Below, piece by piece: positions 54,204-62,974 of a DNA stretch of 64,000 nt. Within the stretch, counting starts at the first letter, position 1, and each line of letters starts with the position of its first letter. The position numbers and the translations under genes are program-made. Source of the stretch: Paraburkholderia acidisoli (lineage in GTDB: Bacteria; Pseudomonadota; Gammaproteobacteria; Burkholderiales; Burkholderiaceae); assembly GCF_009789675.1 (NCBI RefSeq), contig NZ_CP046915.1, positions 372,001-436,000 of the forward strand, given 5' to 3'. The notes under the pieces are model-generated. The model worked only from the letters and a program-made list of their open reading frames with translations, ran no database searches and was not told where the DNA came from.

Positions 54204-55760
54204 ATGGCTGGCTGGATCAAGGCGATGGACGCCGCCGCGCTACCCGCGCACGGCATGAAGCGCGTCGAGCCGAATGGCGTGCCGATCCTGCTCGTGCATA
54301 GCGGAGAACGTTTGCGCGCGTTCGGCGCGGATTGCCCGCACGCGGGCGCGCCGCTCGACGAAGGCGCGCTCTGCAACGGCCGCATCGTGTGTCCGTGGCA
54401 TAAGGCGACCTTCGAGATCGAAGACGGCGCGCTGGTCGAACCGCCCGCGCTCGAAGGCCTCGCTTCGTACGCGGTGCGCGTAGACGGCGATCAGGTCCTC
54501 GTGAATCTCGACAACGCGCAACGGCCCGCGGCGGAGCGCAAGCCTGCCGCGAACCGCGCAGCTTCGAACGCAACACCGCCGCGCAGGTTTGCGATCGTCG
54601 GCGGCGGCGCGGCGGGCGCGGCCGTGGCGGCCACGCTGCTGGAAGGCGACGCGAACTGCGAAGTCACGCTGTACGCCGCCGAACCCGAAGCGCCCTACGA
54701 CCGCACCTGCCTCAGCAAATTCGTGCCCGCAGGCGAAATGCAGCCCGGCGAGGTTCCGCCGATCCTGCCCGACGCCATCGCACGTGACGCGCGTCTTCAC
54801 ATCGAACATGCCGGCGTCGAGCAGGTCGATGCGCGCGCCAAACGCATCAGCTCGCGCGACGGCCGCGCGGCCACTTACGACGCCGTGGCGCTCGCAAGCG
54901 GTTCCGTCGCGCAACGTCCCGACGTGCCCGGCGCGGAACTCGGCAACATTTTCACGCTGCGCAACGTGCACGACGCGGGCGCGATCCTGCACGCGCTCGC
55001 ACCCGGCGAACACGCCGTGATTCTCGGTGACAGCTTCATCGGCCTCGAAACCGCTTCGGCTTTGCGCAAGCGCGGCGTGGATGTCACCGTCGTCGCGCCG
55101 AGCGGCCTGCCGCTGCAAAAGCCGCTCGGCGCGCGTGTAGGCGCGCGGTTTCGCGAATGGCACGAAGCGCACGGCGTGGTGTTCCGGCGCGCGAAGGCCG
55201 TAGGCTTTATCGGCGAAAACGACGTGGACACGATCGAACTCGACGACGGCTGGACCACGCGCGCGAAGGCCGTGATCGTCGGCATGGGCGTGCAGCCGGC
55301 CACGGGTTTCGTCGGCGGCATCGTGCTGGACGACGACGGCGGCTTGAGCGTCGACAACACGATGCGAGCGTGCCCCGACGTCTACGCCGTGGGCGACATC
55401 GCCCGCTTTCCGTGGGGCGGCAAAACGCTGCGCATCGAGCATTGGCGCGTGGCGCAGCAACAGGCGCGCGTGGCCGCGCTGAACATGCTCGGCCGCGAGA
55501 CGCGCTACGAAGGCGTGCCGTACTTCTGGACGCAGCATTACGACCAGCGCGTCGATTACCTCGGCCACGCCGCAGACTGGGACGATCTCGTGATGCAAGG
55601 CAAGCCCGGCGACGCGCGCTTCGGCGTGCTTTACGTGCGCAGCGGCCGCGTGCTGGCCGTGCTCGCCTGCGGCTACGAACGCGAGACGGCCGAACTGAGT
55701 GAGCGCATGCGCGAACGGCTTTCCGTCGATACCGCGCGCGACATCCTGGGGTTCCAATGA
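54204..55760 (+). CDS. Rieske-FAD oxidoreductase fusion
   Basis: A 518-residue protein with an N-terminal Rieske 2Fe-2S domain ([16 protein letters not shown] followed by CPWH) and a pyridine-nucleotide flavoprotein domain ([18 protein letters not shown] for [23 protein letters not shown] for NAD(P)[11 protein letters not shown]). The layout equals that of the animal AIFM3/NFRL and similar bacterial reductases. Substrate is unknown. The ATG at 54204 has GGGAG upstream. Its last four bases overlap the start of the acyl-CoA dehydrogenase-like gene, so the two are made together. Confidence 0.93.
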   Translation: MAGWIKAMDAAALPAHGMKRVEPNGVPILLVHSGERLRAFGADCPHAGAPLDEGALCNGRIVCPWHKATFEIEDGALVEPPALEGLASYAVRVDGDQVLVNLDNAQRPAAERKPAANRAASNATPPRRFAIVGGGAAGAAVAATLLEGDANCEVTLYAAEPEAPYDRTCLSKFVPAGEMQPGEVPPILPDAIARDARLHIEHAGVEQVDARAKRISSRDGRAATYDAVALASGSVAQRPDVPGAELGNIFTLRNVHDAGAILHALAPGEHAVILGDSFIGLETASALRKRGVDVTVVAPSGLPLQKPLGARVGARFREWHEAHGVVFRRAKAVGFIGENDVDTIELDDGWTTRAKAVIVGMGVQPATGFVGGIVLDDDGGLSVDNTMRACPDVYAVGDIARFPWGGKTLRIEHWRVAQQQARVAALNMLGRETRYEGVPYFWTQHYDQRVDYLGHAADWDDLVMQGKPGDARFGVLYVRSGRVLAVLACGYERETAELSERMRERLSVDTARDILGFQ

Positions 55761-56851
55761 CGCGCGATCTCCACCTCGTCTCCACGCGATCCGTTGCGGC
55801 GGTCATGCCGGAAAACGGTGCCGTCGATTGCGCCGCGCTGCTCGACGGGCTCGCGCTGCCGCTCGACGCCGCGAGCTTGCCCGACGCCACGCGCCAGGTG
55901 ATTGCCGCATGTCCTTCGCTGCCGCAGCCCGGCGGCGGTCATACGCTCGCGCGCTGGCAATTTCTCGCGGGTCTCGCGGGCCGCGATCTCTCGCTCGTGA
56001 AGATCTACGAAGCGCACGCCGACGCGCTCGCGATCCTCGCCGAAATCGGCGCGCCGCGAACCTGCGCGGCGGGTGCCGACAGCGCCACGCCGCCGATCTG
56101 GGCCGTGTGGGCCGCGCGGGCGCCGCACGACGACTTGCGCTTCACGCACACGCGTGGGTCGAACGACGAAACGCGCGTGCTGCTCTCGGGCACCAAGCCG
56201 TGGTGCTCGGGCGCGGCGTTCGTCACGCATGCGCTCGTGACTTGCATCGACGACGAAGGCCGCGACTGGCTGGCCGCGCTGCCGCTCGATCAGCCGGGCG
56301 TGACCGTGACCGGGCGCGGCTGGGAAGCGGTGGGCATGGCGGCCACGCGCAGCGTGGAAGTCGAGGTGCGCAACGCGCACGCCACGCTGATTGGCGCGAG
56401 CGGCGCGTATTTGCGGCGCGCGGGCTTCTGGCAAGGCGGCGCGGGTATCGGCGCGTGCTGGTACGGGGCGGCCGCCGCGCTCGCCGTGCACCTGCGCCAT
56501 GCGGCGCAACGGCGCGACGATCCGCATCTGCATGCACACCTGGGCGCCGCCGACACGGCGCTCGTGGCCGCACGCGCCGTGTTGCGCGAAGCCGCGCAGC
56601 ACCTCGACGCCCACCCGCAAGACGACGCCATGACGCTCGCACTGCGTGTACGCGCGGCTGTGGAAAGCGCCGTGGAAACGGTGCTCACGGCCTGCGCGCG
56701 CGGCCTGGGCGCGGGACCGTACTGCCGCGACGCGTGGTTCGCGCGCATGGCCGCCGACCTGCCGGTGTTCGTGCGGCAAAGCCACGCCGAACGCGATCTC
56801 GCGGCGCTCGCGAAAGCGGTGGCGGAGCGCGGCGAAGACTGGGCGCTCTGA
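55757..56851 (+). CDS. Short acyl-CoA dehydrogenase-like protein
   Basis: A 364-residue protein with the acyl-CoA dehydrogenase fold in reduced form: a helical N-terminal part, a beta middle with 'LSGTKPWCSGAAFVTHALVT' and 'GWEAVGMAATRSVEVEV', then a helical C-terminal bundle. It is slightly shorter than standard members, and I could not identify the catalytic Glu with confidence. It overlaps the Rieske-FAD gene by ATGA, suggesting electron exchange with it, and the NodS-like methyltransferase follows 79 bases later. The acyl substrate may be an ACP- or sugar-linked group rather than a fatty acyl-CoA (inference). Confidence 0.8.
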   Translation: MTRDLHLVSTRSVAAVMPENGAVDCAALLDGLALPLDAASLPDATRQVIAACPSLPQPGGGHTLARWQFLAGLAGRDLSLVKIYEAHADALAILAEIGAPRTCAAGADSATPPIWAVWAARAPHDDLRFTHTRGSNDETRVLLSGTKPWCSGAAFVTHALVTCIDDEGRDWLAALPLDQPGVTVTGRGWEAVGMAATRSVEVEVRNAHATLIGASGAYLRRAGFWQGGAGIGACWYGAAAALAVHLRHAAQRRDDPHLHAHLGAADTALVAARAVLREAAQHLDAHPQDDAMTLALRVRAAVESAVETVLTACARGLGAGPYCRDAWFARMAADLPVFVRQSHAERDLAALAKAVAERGEDWAL

Positions 56852-56930
56852 TGCGCTAAAGCACGCATCCCGCCTCGAACCGGTATTGCCTCAACACGAC
56901 ATCGACATCGACACACCTACTACGACATCA

Positions 56931-57563
56931 ATGACCGCACACGCCATGGAACAACCCACGTCGCTCGCCGAGTATTTCGACGGCCAGTTCGCCGAAGATC
57001 CCGACCCATGGCGCTATCGCACGAGCTGGTACGAAGCGCGCAAGCGCGCGATGCTGCTCGCCTCGCTGCCGCGCGTGCGTTACCGGCGCGCGTTCGAACC
57101 GGGTTGCGCCACCGGCGAACTGTCGGCGGCGCTCGCCACGCGCAGCGACGCGCTGTTGAGCGCCGACTTCGCGCCGCGCGCCGTGCACACCGCGCGCATG
57201 CGCCTCGCGCCGTTCGCGCAGGTGCAGATCGAGTGCCTCGCCATGCCCAACGATTGGCCCTCGGGCCGCTTCGACCTGATCGTCGTGAGCGAGATTGCGT
57301 ACTACCTCGGCGCGGAGGGTTGCGCCGCGCTGGCTTCGCTCGCCACGGATTCGCTCGATGCGGACGGCACGCTCGTCTGCTGTCACTGGCGCCACGGCGG
57401 CGAGGCGTGGATGCTCGACGCCACCGACGTGCACGAGACCTTTGCGCTCGCCGCGAAGCGCGCGTCGCTGCATCAGGTCACGCGAGTGGAAGACGCCGAC
57501 TTTCTGCTCGACGTGTGGAGCGCCGATCCGTTGAGCGTGGCGCGCCGCGAACGCGCAAGATGA
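56931..57563 (+). CDS. NodS-like SAM-dependent methyltransferase
   Basis: A 210-residue class I methyltransferase of the NodS family. The opening DPWRYRTSWYEARKRAMLLA followed by 'RRAFEPGCATGELSAALA' (SAM-binding motif I) and SGRFDLIVVSEIAYYLG (motif IV) match NodS, which N-methylates the free amine of a deacetylated chitooligosaccharide. Here no other nod gene is present. Its position near a PIG-L deacetylase and a glycosyltransferase suggests action on an amine of a sugar conjugate. ATG at 56931 is used; one at 56946 is also possible. Confidence 0.9.
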   Translation: MTAHAMEQPTSLAEYFDGQFAEDPDPWRYRTSWYEARKRAMLLASLPRVRYRRAFEPGCATGELSAALATRSDALLSADFAPRAVHTARMRLAPFAQVQIECLAMPNDWPSGRFDLIVVSEIAYYLGAEGCAALASLATDSLDADGTLVCCHWRHGGEAWMLDATDVHETFALAAKRASLHQVTRVEDADFLLDVWSADPLSVARRERAR

Positions 57564-57736
57564 GCGGGTGTGTCGCGTACGCATCAAGCGGGTCGATCGC
57601 GCAATCTGCGTGCGGATGTTTCGCGTTGTCCGCGTGAGGCGCTGTCGCGTATGACGCTTTTGGTGAACGCATAACGCGCGGTTGGATCGATCGCGTAACG
57701 CATCGCTCGCGTATCCCGCCCGCGCGCGTTATCCGC

Positions 57737-57771
57737 TCGCGAAGCGCGTGGCTTTCGCGAAGCGCGTGGCT
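57737..57771. repeat. 17-base direct repeat at the PIG-L 3' end
   Basis: TCGCGAAGCGCGTGGCT occurs twice with an 18-base period, just beyond the PIG-L stop. The 206-base gap 57564-57770 has no gene and contains several short CGCG-type repeats, but no classical terminator. Confidence 0.7.
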
Positions 57772-58514
57772 TAGATCCGCTCCACGCGCCAGAACCGCTC
57801 GGGCTTGGCGAGATCGGCGGGCACGCGCTCGCCGAACGCGCGCAACTGGCTGTCGTAGGCCACGATCCCGCGCCGCTTGATGTCGAGCGCGCGCGCGCTC
57901 AGCCGTTCGGGGCACCACGTCGCGTCGAGTGCGGTGAGGCGCAACCCGGCTTTATCGAGTTCCGCGAGACGCTTTTCGACCACGCCGCGCGCCGCGCGAT
58001 GGATCGCGTCTTCGTAGACGATGCACGACGCCACGCGACCCGCGCGCAACAGCGTGGTCCAGGCTTCGCCCACGCGGACATGGTCGGGGTGATGCACCCC
58101 GAGCGGCACCACGAGCGTGGTGTCGTCGGCATGCTTGCTGCGCTTTTGCGCGAGCAGCGCGTCGTAGAGTGCGTCCGCGAGCGTGGGCGTCTCGGGCAGC
58201 GGGCCGTACTGGCCGTCGAGAAAACCGAGGCGCACTGGTTTGGCGCTGCACACGTCGAGCGCGCGGTCGTCTTCCCGGTAGCGTCCGCGCATCGCGAGCG
58301 TGGAGTCGGCGAACCCGGCGGCGCGATCCCATTCGGTATCCTGACGATTGGGCGGCGTGCCCGCGAACACGGTGCAGACGCGCGCGCCCGGGCGTGCGGC
58401 TAGCAACGCGGCGCAACCGAACACGGCGTCGTCGAGATGCGGCGAGACCACGAACAGCGTGCGCGCGGCGTCGAGTTTGCGGGTGGGCGAAAGCGTGTCA
58501 GGATCGATATACAT
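57771..58514 (-). CDS. PIG-L family deacetylase
   Basis: A 247-residue metal-dependent N-acetyl-sugar deacetylase of the PIG-L/MshB/LmbE type. The zinc site is visible as SPHLDDAVFGC, with the second histidine site GVHHPDHVRV. It would remove the acetyl group from a GlcNAc-type conjugate, leaving a free amine that a NodS-like enzyme could methylate. The start is the ATG at 58514 (MYIDPDTLSPTRK); an upstream in-frame start adds 15 unmatched residues. It is 81 bases downstream of the glycosyltransferase on the same strand. Confidence 0.92.
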   Translation of the reverse strand: MYIDPDTLSPTRKLDAARTLFVVSPHLDDAVFGCAALLAARPGARVCTVFAGTPPNRQDTEWDRAAGFADSTLAMRGRYREDDRALDVCSAKPVRLGFLDGQYGPLPETPTLADALYDALLAQKRSKHADDTTLVVPLGVHHPDHVRVGEAWTTLLRAGRVASCIVYEDAIHRAARGVVEKRLAELDKAGLRLTALDATWCPERLSARALDIKRRGIVAYDSQLRAFGERVPADLAKPERFWRVERI

Positions 58515-58595
58515 GGCGCGATTTCCGTCGATGTGTTGTGTCGATGCGGTGGGCAACAATGAGCCATACGTGCCGCAAACGCCGTTCCGTGCCGA

Positions 58596-59399
58596 TCAAG
58601 GCGCCGTCACGGCGGGGGCTTCGCCGTCGCGTTCCTCGCGTCTTGCCCGCACCGCACGCCTCGCCGCGTCGTGGACCGCGGCAGCGGCCACCGGCGCGGG
58701 CGCCGCGCCGCCTTCGGCGTCCGCCTCGACGCTCGGGCCATCGCCCAGTTCGTGCGCCCAGGCCGCGAGCGTGTCGCCGAAACCGCCGCGCACGCGTGCG
58801 TCCGTGCGCGCGCTCGTGACCACGCGCGGCGCGGCGCTCCAGGCGATCACGGCGCCGCTCGCGCTCAACAGGTCGACGAGCGCCACGTCTTCGCCGCACG
58901 CGAGCGGCGCGAATCCGCCCGCGCGCCGGTAGGCCTGCGCCGAGACGCCGAGATTCGCGCCGTGCACGTGCCGGTGGCCGTCGGCGTCGTGATAACGCTC
59001 GAGCCATGTTTGCCGCGTGCGCGCCGGATGATCGCGCCAGCTGTCGACCATCACGGGCCCGCACACGGCGTCGGCGCCCAGCGCGAGTTGCGCGGCGAGC
59101 CAGTCCGGCGCGACGCGGCTATCGGCATCGGTAAACGCCAGCCAGCGCGCACCCTGCTCCAGCAGAAGACGCGCGCCCGCCGCTCGCGCGGCGCCCACGT
59201 TACGCGCATGAATCGCCAGCGTTTCCACGTTCGAGCGGCGCGCGATGTCGGCCGAGGCGTCGGTGCAGGCGTCGAGCACGACGACCACGCGCACGGCTTC
59301 ACCGCCGAGCGCGGGATGCCGCGCCGCTGCTTGCGCCGCGACGAGGCATGGCGCGAGCAGCGCCGCTTCGTTGTGCGCGGGTATCACGATACCGATCAT
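58596..59399 (-). CDS. Family 2 glycosyltransferase
   Basis: A 267-residue soluble GT2 enzyme. MIGIVIPAHNEAALLAPCL is the nucleotide-sugar opening, VVVLDACTDAS and FTDADSRV supply the metal-binding Asp motifs, and 'GANLGVSAQAYRRAGGF' and GEDVALVDLL the acceptor and catalytic Asp regions. The C-terminal 45 residues are Ala/Glu-rich and disordered. The ATG at 59399 has a GAGG site upstream; the open frame further upstream is not conserved. With PIG-L it forms a two-gene unit converging on the methyltransferase and acyl-CoA dehydrogenase-like genes. Confidence 0.92.
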   Translation of the reverse strand: MIGIVIPAHNEAALLAPCLVAAQAAARHPALGGEAVRVVVVLDACTDASADIARRSNVETLAIHARNVGAARAAGARLLLEQGARWLAFTDADSRVAPDWLAAQLALGADAVCGPVMVDSWRDHPARTRQTWLERYHDADGHRHVHGANLGVSAQAYRRAGGFAPLACGEDVALVDLLSASGAVIAWSAAPRVVTSARTDARVRGGFGDTLAAWAHELGDGPSVEADAEGGAAPAPVAAAAVHDAARRAVRARREERDGEAPAVTAP

Positions 59400-59846
59400 G
59401 GTCAATCCTCGAACCGCGGTGGATGCCGTGAAGTTCCGGCGGATTCGCCCGGCGCCGCGCGCCGGTTGCGTTCGAGCGTTACCGCAACCGCGATACCTGG
59501 CTTTCCATTGCCCGCGCGCGCAGAAGGGCACGAGGTCTGCGGAAGCGCAGCCCGCTCAGGGCGATCGCGCGACACCTGCATTCGCGCGGACTGTGCATTC
59601 ACAACAAAACGCAGTCACGAGCAGAAACAATGATCGCCACCGAAACCCGCCCGGCCCGCTGCATCGTCACGTTCTATCCGGTTAGCCGCATCGTGCACAT
59701 CAGCGCGGAAGGCGGCCGGTGTTTCGAGGAAATGCGCTGGCTGTGCGGCTGGCGGGCCTTGCTCGAAGCGATGGGACAAGTGAAAAACGAGGTACAGCCC
59801 AGACGCCGGGCGCGTATGCCGTCGTGTCATCCCGCGGCGATCCGCC
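59400..59846. other. Intergenic region upstream of the glycosyltransferase
   Basis: About 450 bases with no secure gene; it should hold the leftward promoter of the glycosyltransferase/PIG-L unit. A weak small open frame begins at 59630 (listed separately). No operator or terminator was recognised, including for kup, whose stop lies at the right edge. Confidence 0.35.
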
Positions 59847-59935
59847 TCACAGCGCCACCTGCACCCCCAGCTCCACCACGTGCTCCGGCTGCAGCCCGTA
59901 GTACTCGGCGCTGGAGGCCGAGTGAAACGACATGA
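59630..59935 (+). CDS. Doubtful small protein overlapping the kup 3' end
   Basis: A 101-codon frame whose first 55 residues (opening MIATETRPARCIVTFYPVSR) look protein-like, while the rest is Pro/Arg-rich text produced by reading antisense to kup. There is no good ribosome site. It overlaps kup tail-to-tail by 89 bases. Probably spurious, or a short gene that has lost its stop. Confidence 0.2.
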   Translation: MIATETRPARCIVTFYPVSRIVHISAEGGRCFEEMRWLCGWRALLEAMGQVKNEVQPRRRARMPSCHPAAIRLTAPPAPPAPPRAPAAARSTRRWRPSETT

Positions 59936-61769
59936 ACGCGAATAGCCGCGCGCGCCATGCGCTCACGTCGTGCGCCGCGGGGCTGCGCAGCACTTCGTCG
60001 CGCGGCAGATAAAACGTCGTGAGCTTCGGCTCGAAGCGCCACGGCCCCAGCCGCCCTTGCAACGATTCGAGCAGATTCGGCAAATTGGGCCGCTCGACGA
60101 AGCCGTGATGTGCGATCACTTCCCAGCAACCGCCGCCGAGATCGCGCGTTTCGATACGCGTTTTCTCGTTGGCCTGTGGTGCGGACTCCGAAACATTCGC
60201 GAACACGATCACGGTGTCGTGCAGCACGTGATTGTGGCGCACGTTGCTCTTGAGCGCGGCCGGCGTCATGCCCGGCGCGTTGCCCGGATACACGGCCGTG
60301 CCGGGCACGCGCGCGGGCCCGTCGGCGGCGCCGCACAGATCGCGCAAAAACGCGTCGACGGGCAGGCCGCCGCGCGCATGGCGCGCTTCGAGCTGGCGCC
60401 CGCGATGCCACGTGCTCATCGTCACGAACAGCAGTGCGCCAACGGAAACGGGAAACCAGCCGCCGGTGGGAATCTTCGGCACGTTCGCGGCGAGCAGCAT
60501 GCCGTCCACGGCCAGCAGCGGCACGCAGGCGAGCGCCGTCGCGAGGCGCGACCAGCCCCACACGTGACGGCACACGGCCAGCATTTGCAGCGAGGTCGTC
60601 AGCATCGTGAGCCCGACCGCCAGCCCATACGCCGACGTCAGCTTCTCCGAGCTGCGGAAGAACAGCACGAGAAACACCACGGCCACGAGCAGCCCCGCGT
60701 TGACCGCCGGTACATAAACCTGGCCGCGCCGTTCGCGCGAGGTTTCGATCGTGCGCATACGCGGCAGAAAGCCCAGTTCGATCGCCTGGCTCGTCATCGA
60801 AAACGCGCCCGAAATCACGGCCTGCGAAGCGATGATCGTCGCGAGCATCGCAATGCCCACGGCCGGAATCAACGCCCAATGCGGCACCGAGCGAAAGAAC
60901 GGCTGGCTCGCGCCCTGTGGATCGGCGAGGATGGTCGCGGCCTGGCCGAAATAGCCGAGCACGATCGCGGGCAGCACCACGCAGAAGAACGCGAGCCGGA
61001 TCGGGCGTTTGCCGAAATGGCCGATGTCGGCGTACAGCGCTTCGGCGCCCGTCAGCGCGAGAATCACGGCGGCGAGCACGCCGAACGCAAGACCCGGCTG
61101 CGTCGCGGCGAGCCGCAGCGCCCACAGCGGGGAAGCCGCCGCGAGGATCGCCGGATACCGCACGATGTGATAGACGCCCACCGCGGCGAGGCTCACGAAC
61201 CAGAGCGCCATGACCGGGCCGAACGCGCGCCCGACCGCCGCCGTGCCGCGCGACTGGAACAGGAACAACGCCACGAGAATGACCAGCGCGATGGGCAGTA
61301 CGGCGGGACCGAACGCGGGGCTGATCTCCTTGAGCCCTTCCACGGCCGAAAGCACGGAAATGGCGGGCGTGATCATGGAGTCGCCGTAGAACATCGCCGC
61401 GCCCACGAGGCCTGCGAGCAGCAGCGCGGGCGGCGCGTGGCGTCCGGCGCGCTGAAAACCCGTGCGCACGAGCGCGGTGAGCGCGACGATCCCGCCCTCG
61501 CCTTCGTTGTCGGCGCGCATGACGAAGCACGCGTACTTGAGCACCACGACAATCAGCACCGCCCACAAGATCATCGAGAGCACGCCCATCACCACGAATT
61601 GCGCGGTGGAATGGGCGGTCTGCACCGCCTCGCGCAACGCATAAATCGGACTCGTGCCGATGTCGCCGAATACCACGCCCAGCGAGCCGAACACGAGTGC
61701 GGCAGGCCCGGGTCCCTTGCGCGACGGCGCCGCCGTGCGGCTGGAAGAGGAAAGGCGAGGCTCGAGCAT
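59847..61769 (-). CDS. kup: Kup-type potassium uptake protein
   Basis: A 640-residue KUP/HAK potassium-proton symporter with 12 predicted helices in the first 440 residues and a soluble C-terminal domain. Family text: FGSLGVVFGDIGTSPIYALR, ADNEGEGGIVALTAL, 'GAAMFYGDSMITPAISVLSA' and LTGAEALYADIGHFG. Length is normal. The ATG at 61769 is chosen because family similarity begins about 20 residues later; the frame is open further upstream without similarity. It is divergent from a MarR-GNAT gene across a perfect palindrome. Confidence 0.96.
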   Translation of the reverse strand: MLEPRLSSSSRTAAPSRKGPGPAALVFGSLGVVFGDIGTSPIYALREAVQTAHSTAQFVVMGVLSMILWAVLIVVVLKYACFVMRADNEGEGGIVALTALVRTGFQRAGRHAPPALLLAGLVGAAMFYGDSMITPAISVLSAVEGLKEISPAFGPAVLPIALVILVALFLFQSRGTAAVGRAFGPVMALWFVSLAAVGVYHIVRYPAILAAASPLWALRLAATQPGLAFGVLAAVILALTGAEALYADIGHFGKRPIRLAFFCVVLPAIVLGYFGQAATILADPQGASQPFFRSVPHWALIPAVGIAMLATIIASQAVISGAFSMTSQAIELGFLPRMRTIETSRERRGQVYVPAVNAGLLVAVVFLVLFFRSSEKLTSAYGLAVGLTMLTTSLQMLAVCRHVWGWSRLATALACVPLLAVDGMLLAANVPKIPTGGWFPVSVGALLFVTMSTWHRGRQLEARHARGGLPVDAFLRDLCGAADGPARVPGTAVYPGNAPGMTPAALKSNVRHNHVLHDTVIVFANVSESAPQANEKTRIETRDLGGGCWEVIAHHGFVERPNLPNLLESLQGRLGPWRFEPKLTTFYLPRDEVLRSPAAHDVSAWRARLFAFMSFHSASSAEYYGLQPEHVVELGVQVAL

Positions 61770-61880
61770 GGTCGCGCGCTTATTTCGGCGAAAAGCCGTG
61801 GAGCTTCGTGCAAAGCAATCGGCATTCCGCAAGGCTTCGGCGAGCTTGCGTTCGTCGCGGCGCTCTCCTATATTTCGATC

Positions 61881-61903
61881 GTTGGTTGCGAGTCGCAACC
61901 AAC
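61881..61903. promoter_or_regulatory. Perfect 23-base palindrome between kup and the MarR-GNAT gene
   Basis: GTTGGTTGCGA and its exact reverse complement flank one central base. It lies 57 bases before the MarR-GNAT start and 111 bases before the kup start. Size and position fit a MarR-type operator, probably for the adjacent regulator. Confidence 0.82.
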
Positions 61904-61960
61904 CACGCCTGTACGCCTGTAGCCTGACCGTGTCACGGCGCATTGCACCGGAGAGCGAAC

Positions 61961-62974
61961 ATGGATTTCGTCGATGCCCCCGCGCAACCGCGCGAAGCGA
62001 CCATTCTGGAATTGCGCGAGTTCTCGCGCCGGCTCGTGCGCGAACTGGGCTTCATGCGTTCGACGCTCGCGGGCAGCGAGCTGGCGCCCTCCGCCGTGCA
62101 CGCGATCATCGAGATCGGTGCGGCGCCCGGCATCAACGCCAAGGCGCTCGGCGAGATTTTGCGGCTCGACAAGTCGAACACGAGCCGCCAGGTCGCGCGG
62201 CTCGAAGCGGAAGGCCTCGTGCGCCGCCAGGCCGACGACGCCGACGCCCGCTCGTCCACCCTGCACCTCACCGCCGCCGGACAGAAGCTGCGCGCGAAGA
62301 TCGACCGCTTCGCGACCGACCAGGTCTCGAGCGCGCTGCGCCGCCTCGTGCCCGCCGATCAACAGGCGCTGGTCCGCGCACTCGCGCTCTATGCCGACGC
62401 GCTCGCGCACGACAATCCCAACAGTGCAGGCCACACGGCGTCGGCGAGTACCACGGGCGTGCAGATCGTCGAAGGCTACCGGCCCGGCTGCATCGGCGAC
62501 ATCGCAAGCCTGCATGCGCGCTTCTACGCGGCGAACTGGGGCTTCGGCGCGTTCTTCGAACAGCTCGTCGCCACCGGGCTCGCCGCATTCGCGCAAGGCT
62601 TGCCCGCGGCGAACCAGGCACTCTGGCTCGCCATGGAACGCGGCCGCGCGCTCGCTTCGCTCGCCATCGACGGTCATGGCGGTCAAGATGGCCAGCCCGG
62701 CGACGGCCACGCGCATTTACGCTGGTTTATCGTCGACGATTCGTTGCGCGGCACCGGTATCGGGCGGCAACTCATGACGCGCGCGATGGATTATGTCGAC
62801 GCGCGTTTCGCGCAAACGTACCTGTGGACGTTCAAGGGTCTGGATGCCGCGCGACATCTCTACGAATCGTTCGGCTTCGAACTCGCCGAGGAAGCCGAGG
62901 GCAGCCAGTGGGGCACGAAAGTCACCGAGCAACGCTTCGTGCGCCACCAGCCTGCCAACGGAAAACGCGTTTAA
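61961..62974 (+). CDS. MarR-GNAT bifunctional regulator/acetyltransferase
   Basis: A 337-residue fusion. Residues about 15-150 form a MarR winged helix (INAKALGEILRLDKSNTSRQ, then VARLEAEGLVRRQADDADAR), and 175-330 form a GNAT acetyltransferase with the acetyl-CoA loop RGTGIGRQLM. Such fusions are seen in many proteobacteria, but their substrates are mostly unknown. The ATG at 61961 has GGAGAG upstream. The 23-base palindrome in front suggests self-control. Its stop and that of the next, converging gene share TTAA at 62971-62974. Confidence 0.92.
   Translation: MDFVDAPAQPREATILELREFSRRLVRELGFMRSTLAGSELAPSAVHAIIEIGAAPGINAKALGEILRLDKSNTSRQVARLEAEGLVRRQADDADARSSTLHLTAAGQKLRAKIDRFATDQVSSALRRLVPADQQALVRALALYADALAHDNPNSAGHTASASTTGVQIVEGYRPGCIGDIASLHARFYAANWGFGAFFEQLVATGLAAFAQGLPAANQALWLAMERGRALASLAIDGHGGQDGQPGDGHAHLRWFIVDDSLRGTGIGRQLMTRAMDYVDARFAQTYLWTFKGLDAARHLYESFGFELAEEAEGSQWGTKVTEQRFVRHQPANGKRV

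Noticed and set aside
54204..57563. Nodulation gene cluster
   Set aside because: Only a NodS-like gene is present; no nodA, nodB, nodC or nod box is visible.
59615..59830. 71-codon minus-strand frame between the glycosyltransferase and kup
   Set aside because: No ribosome site and no family; mutually exclusive with the weak plus-strand frame there.
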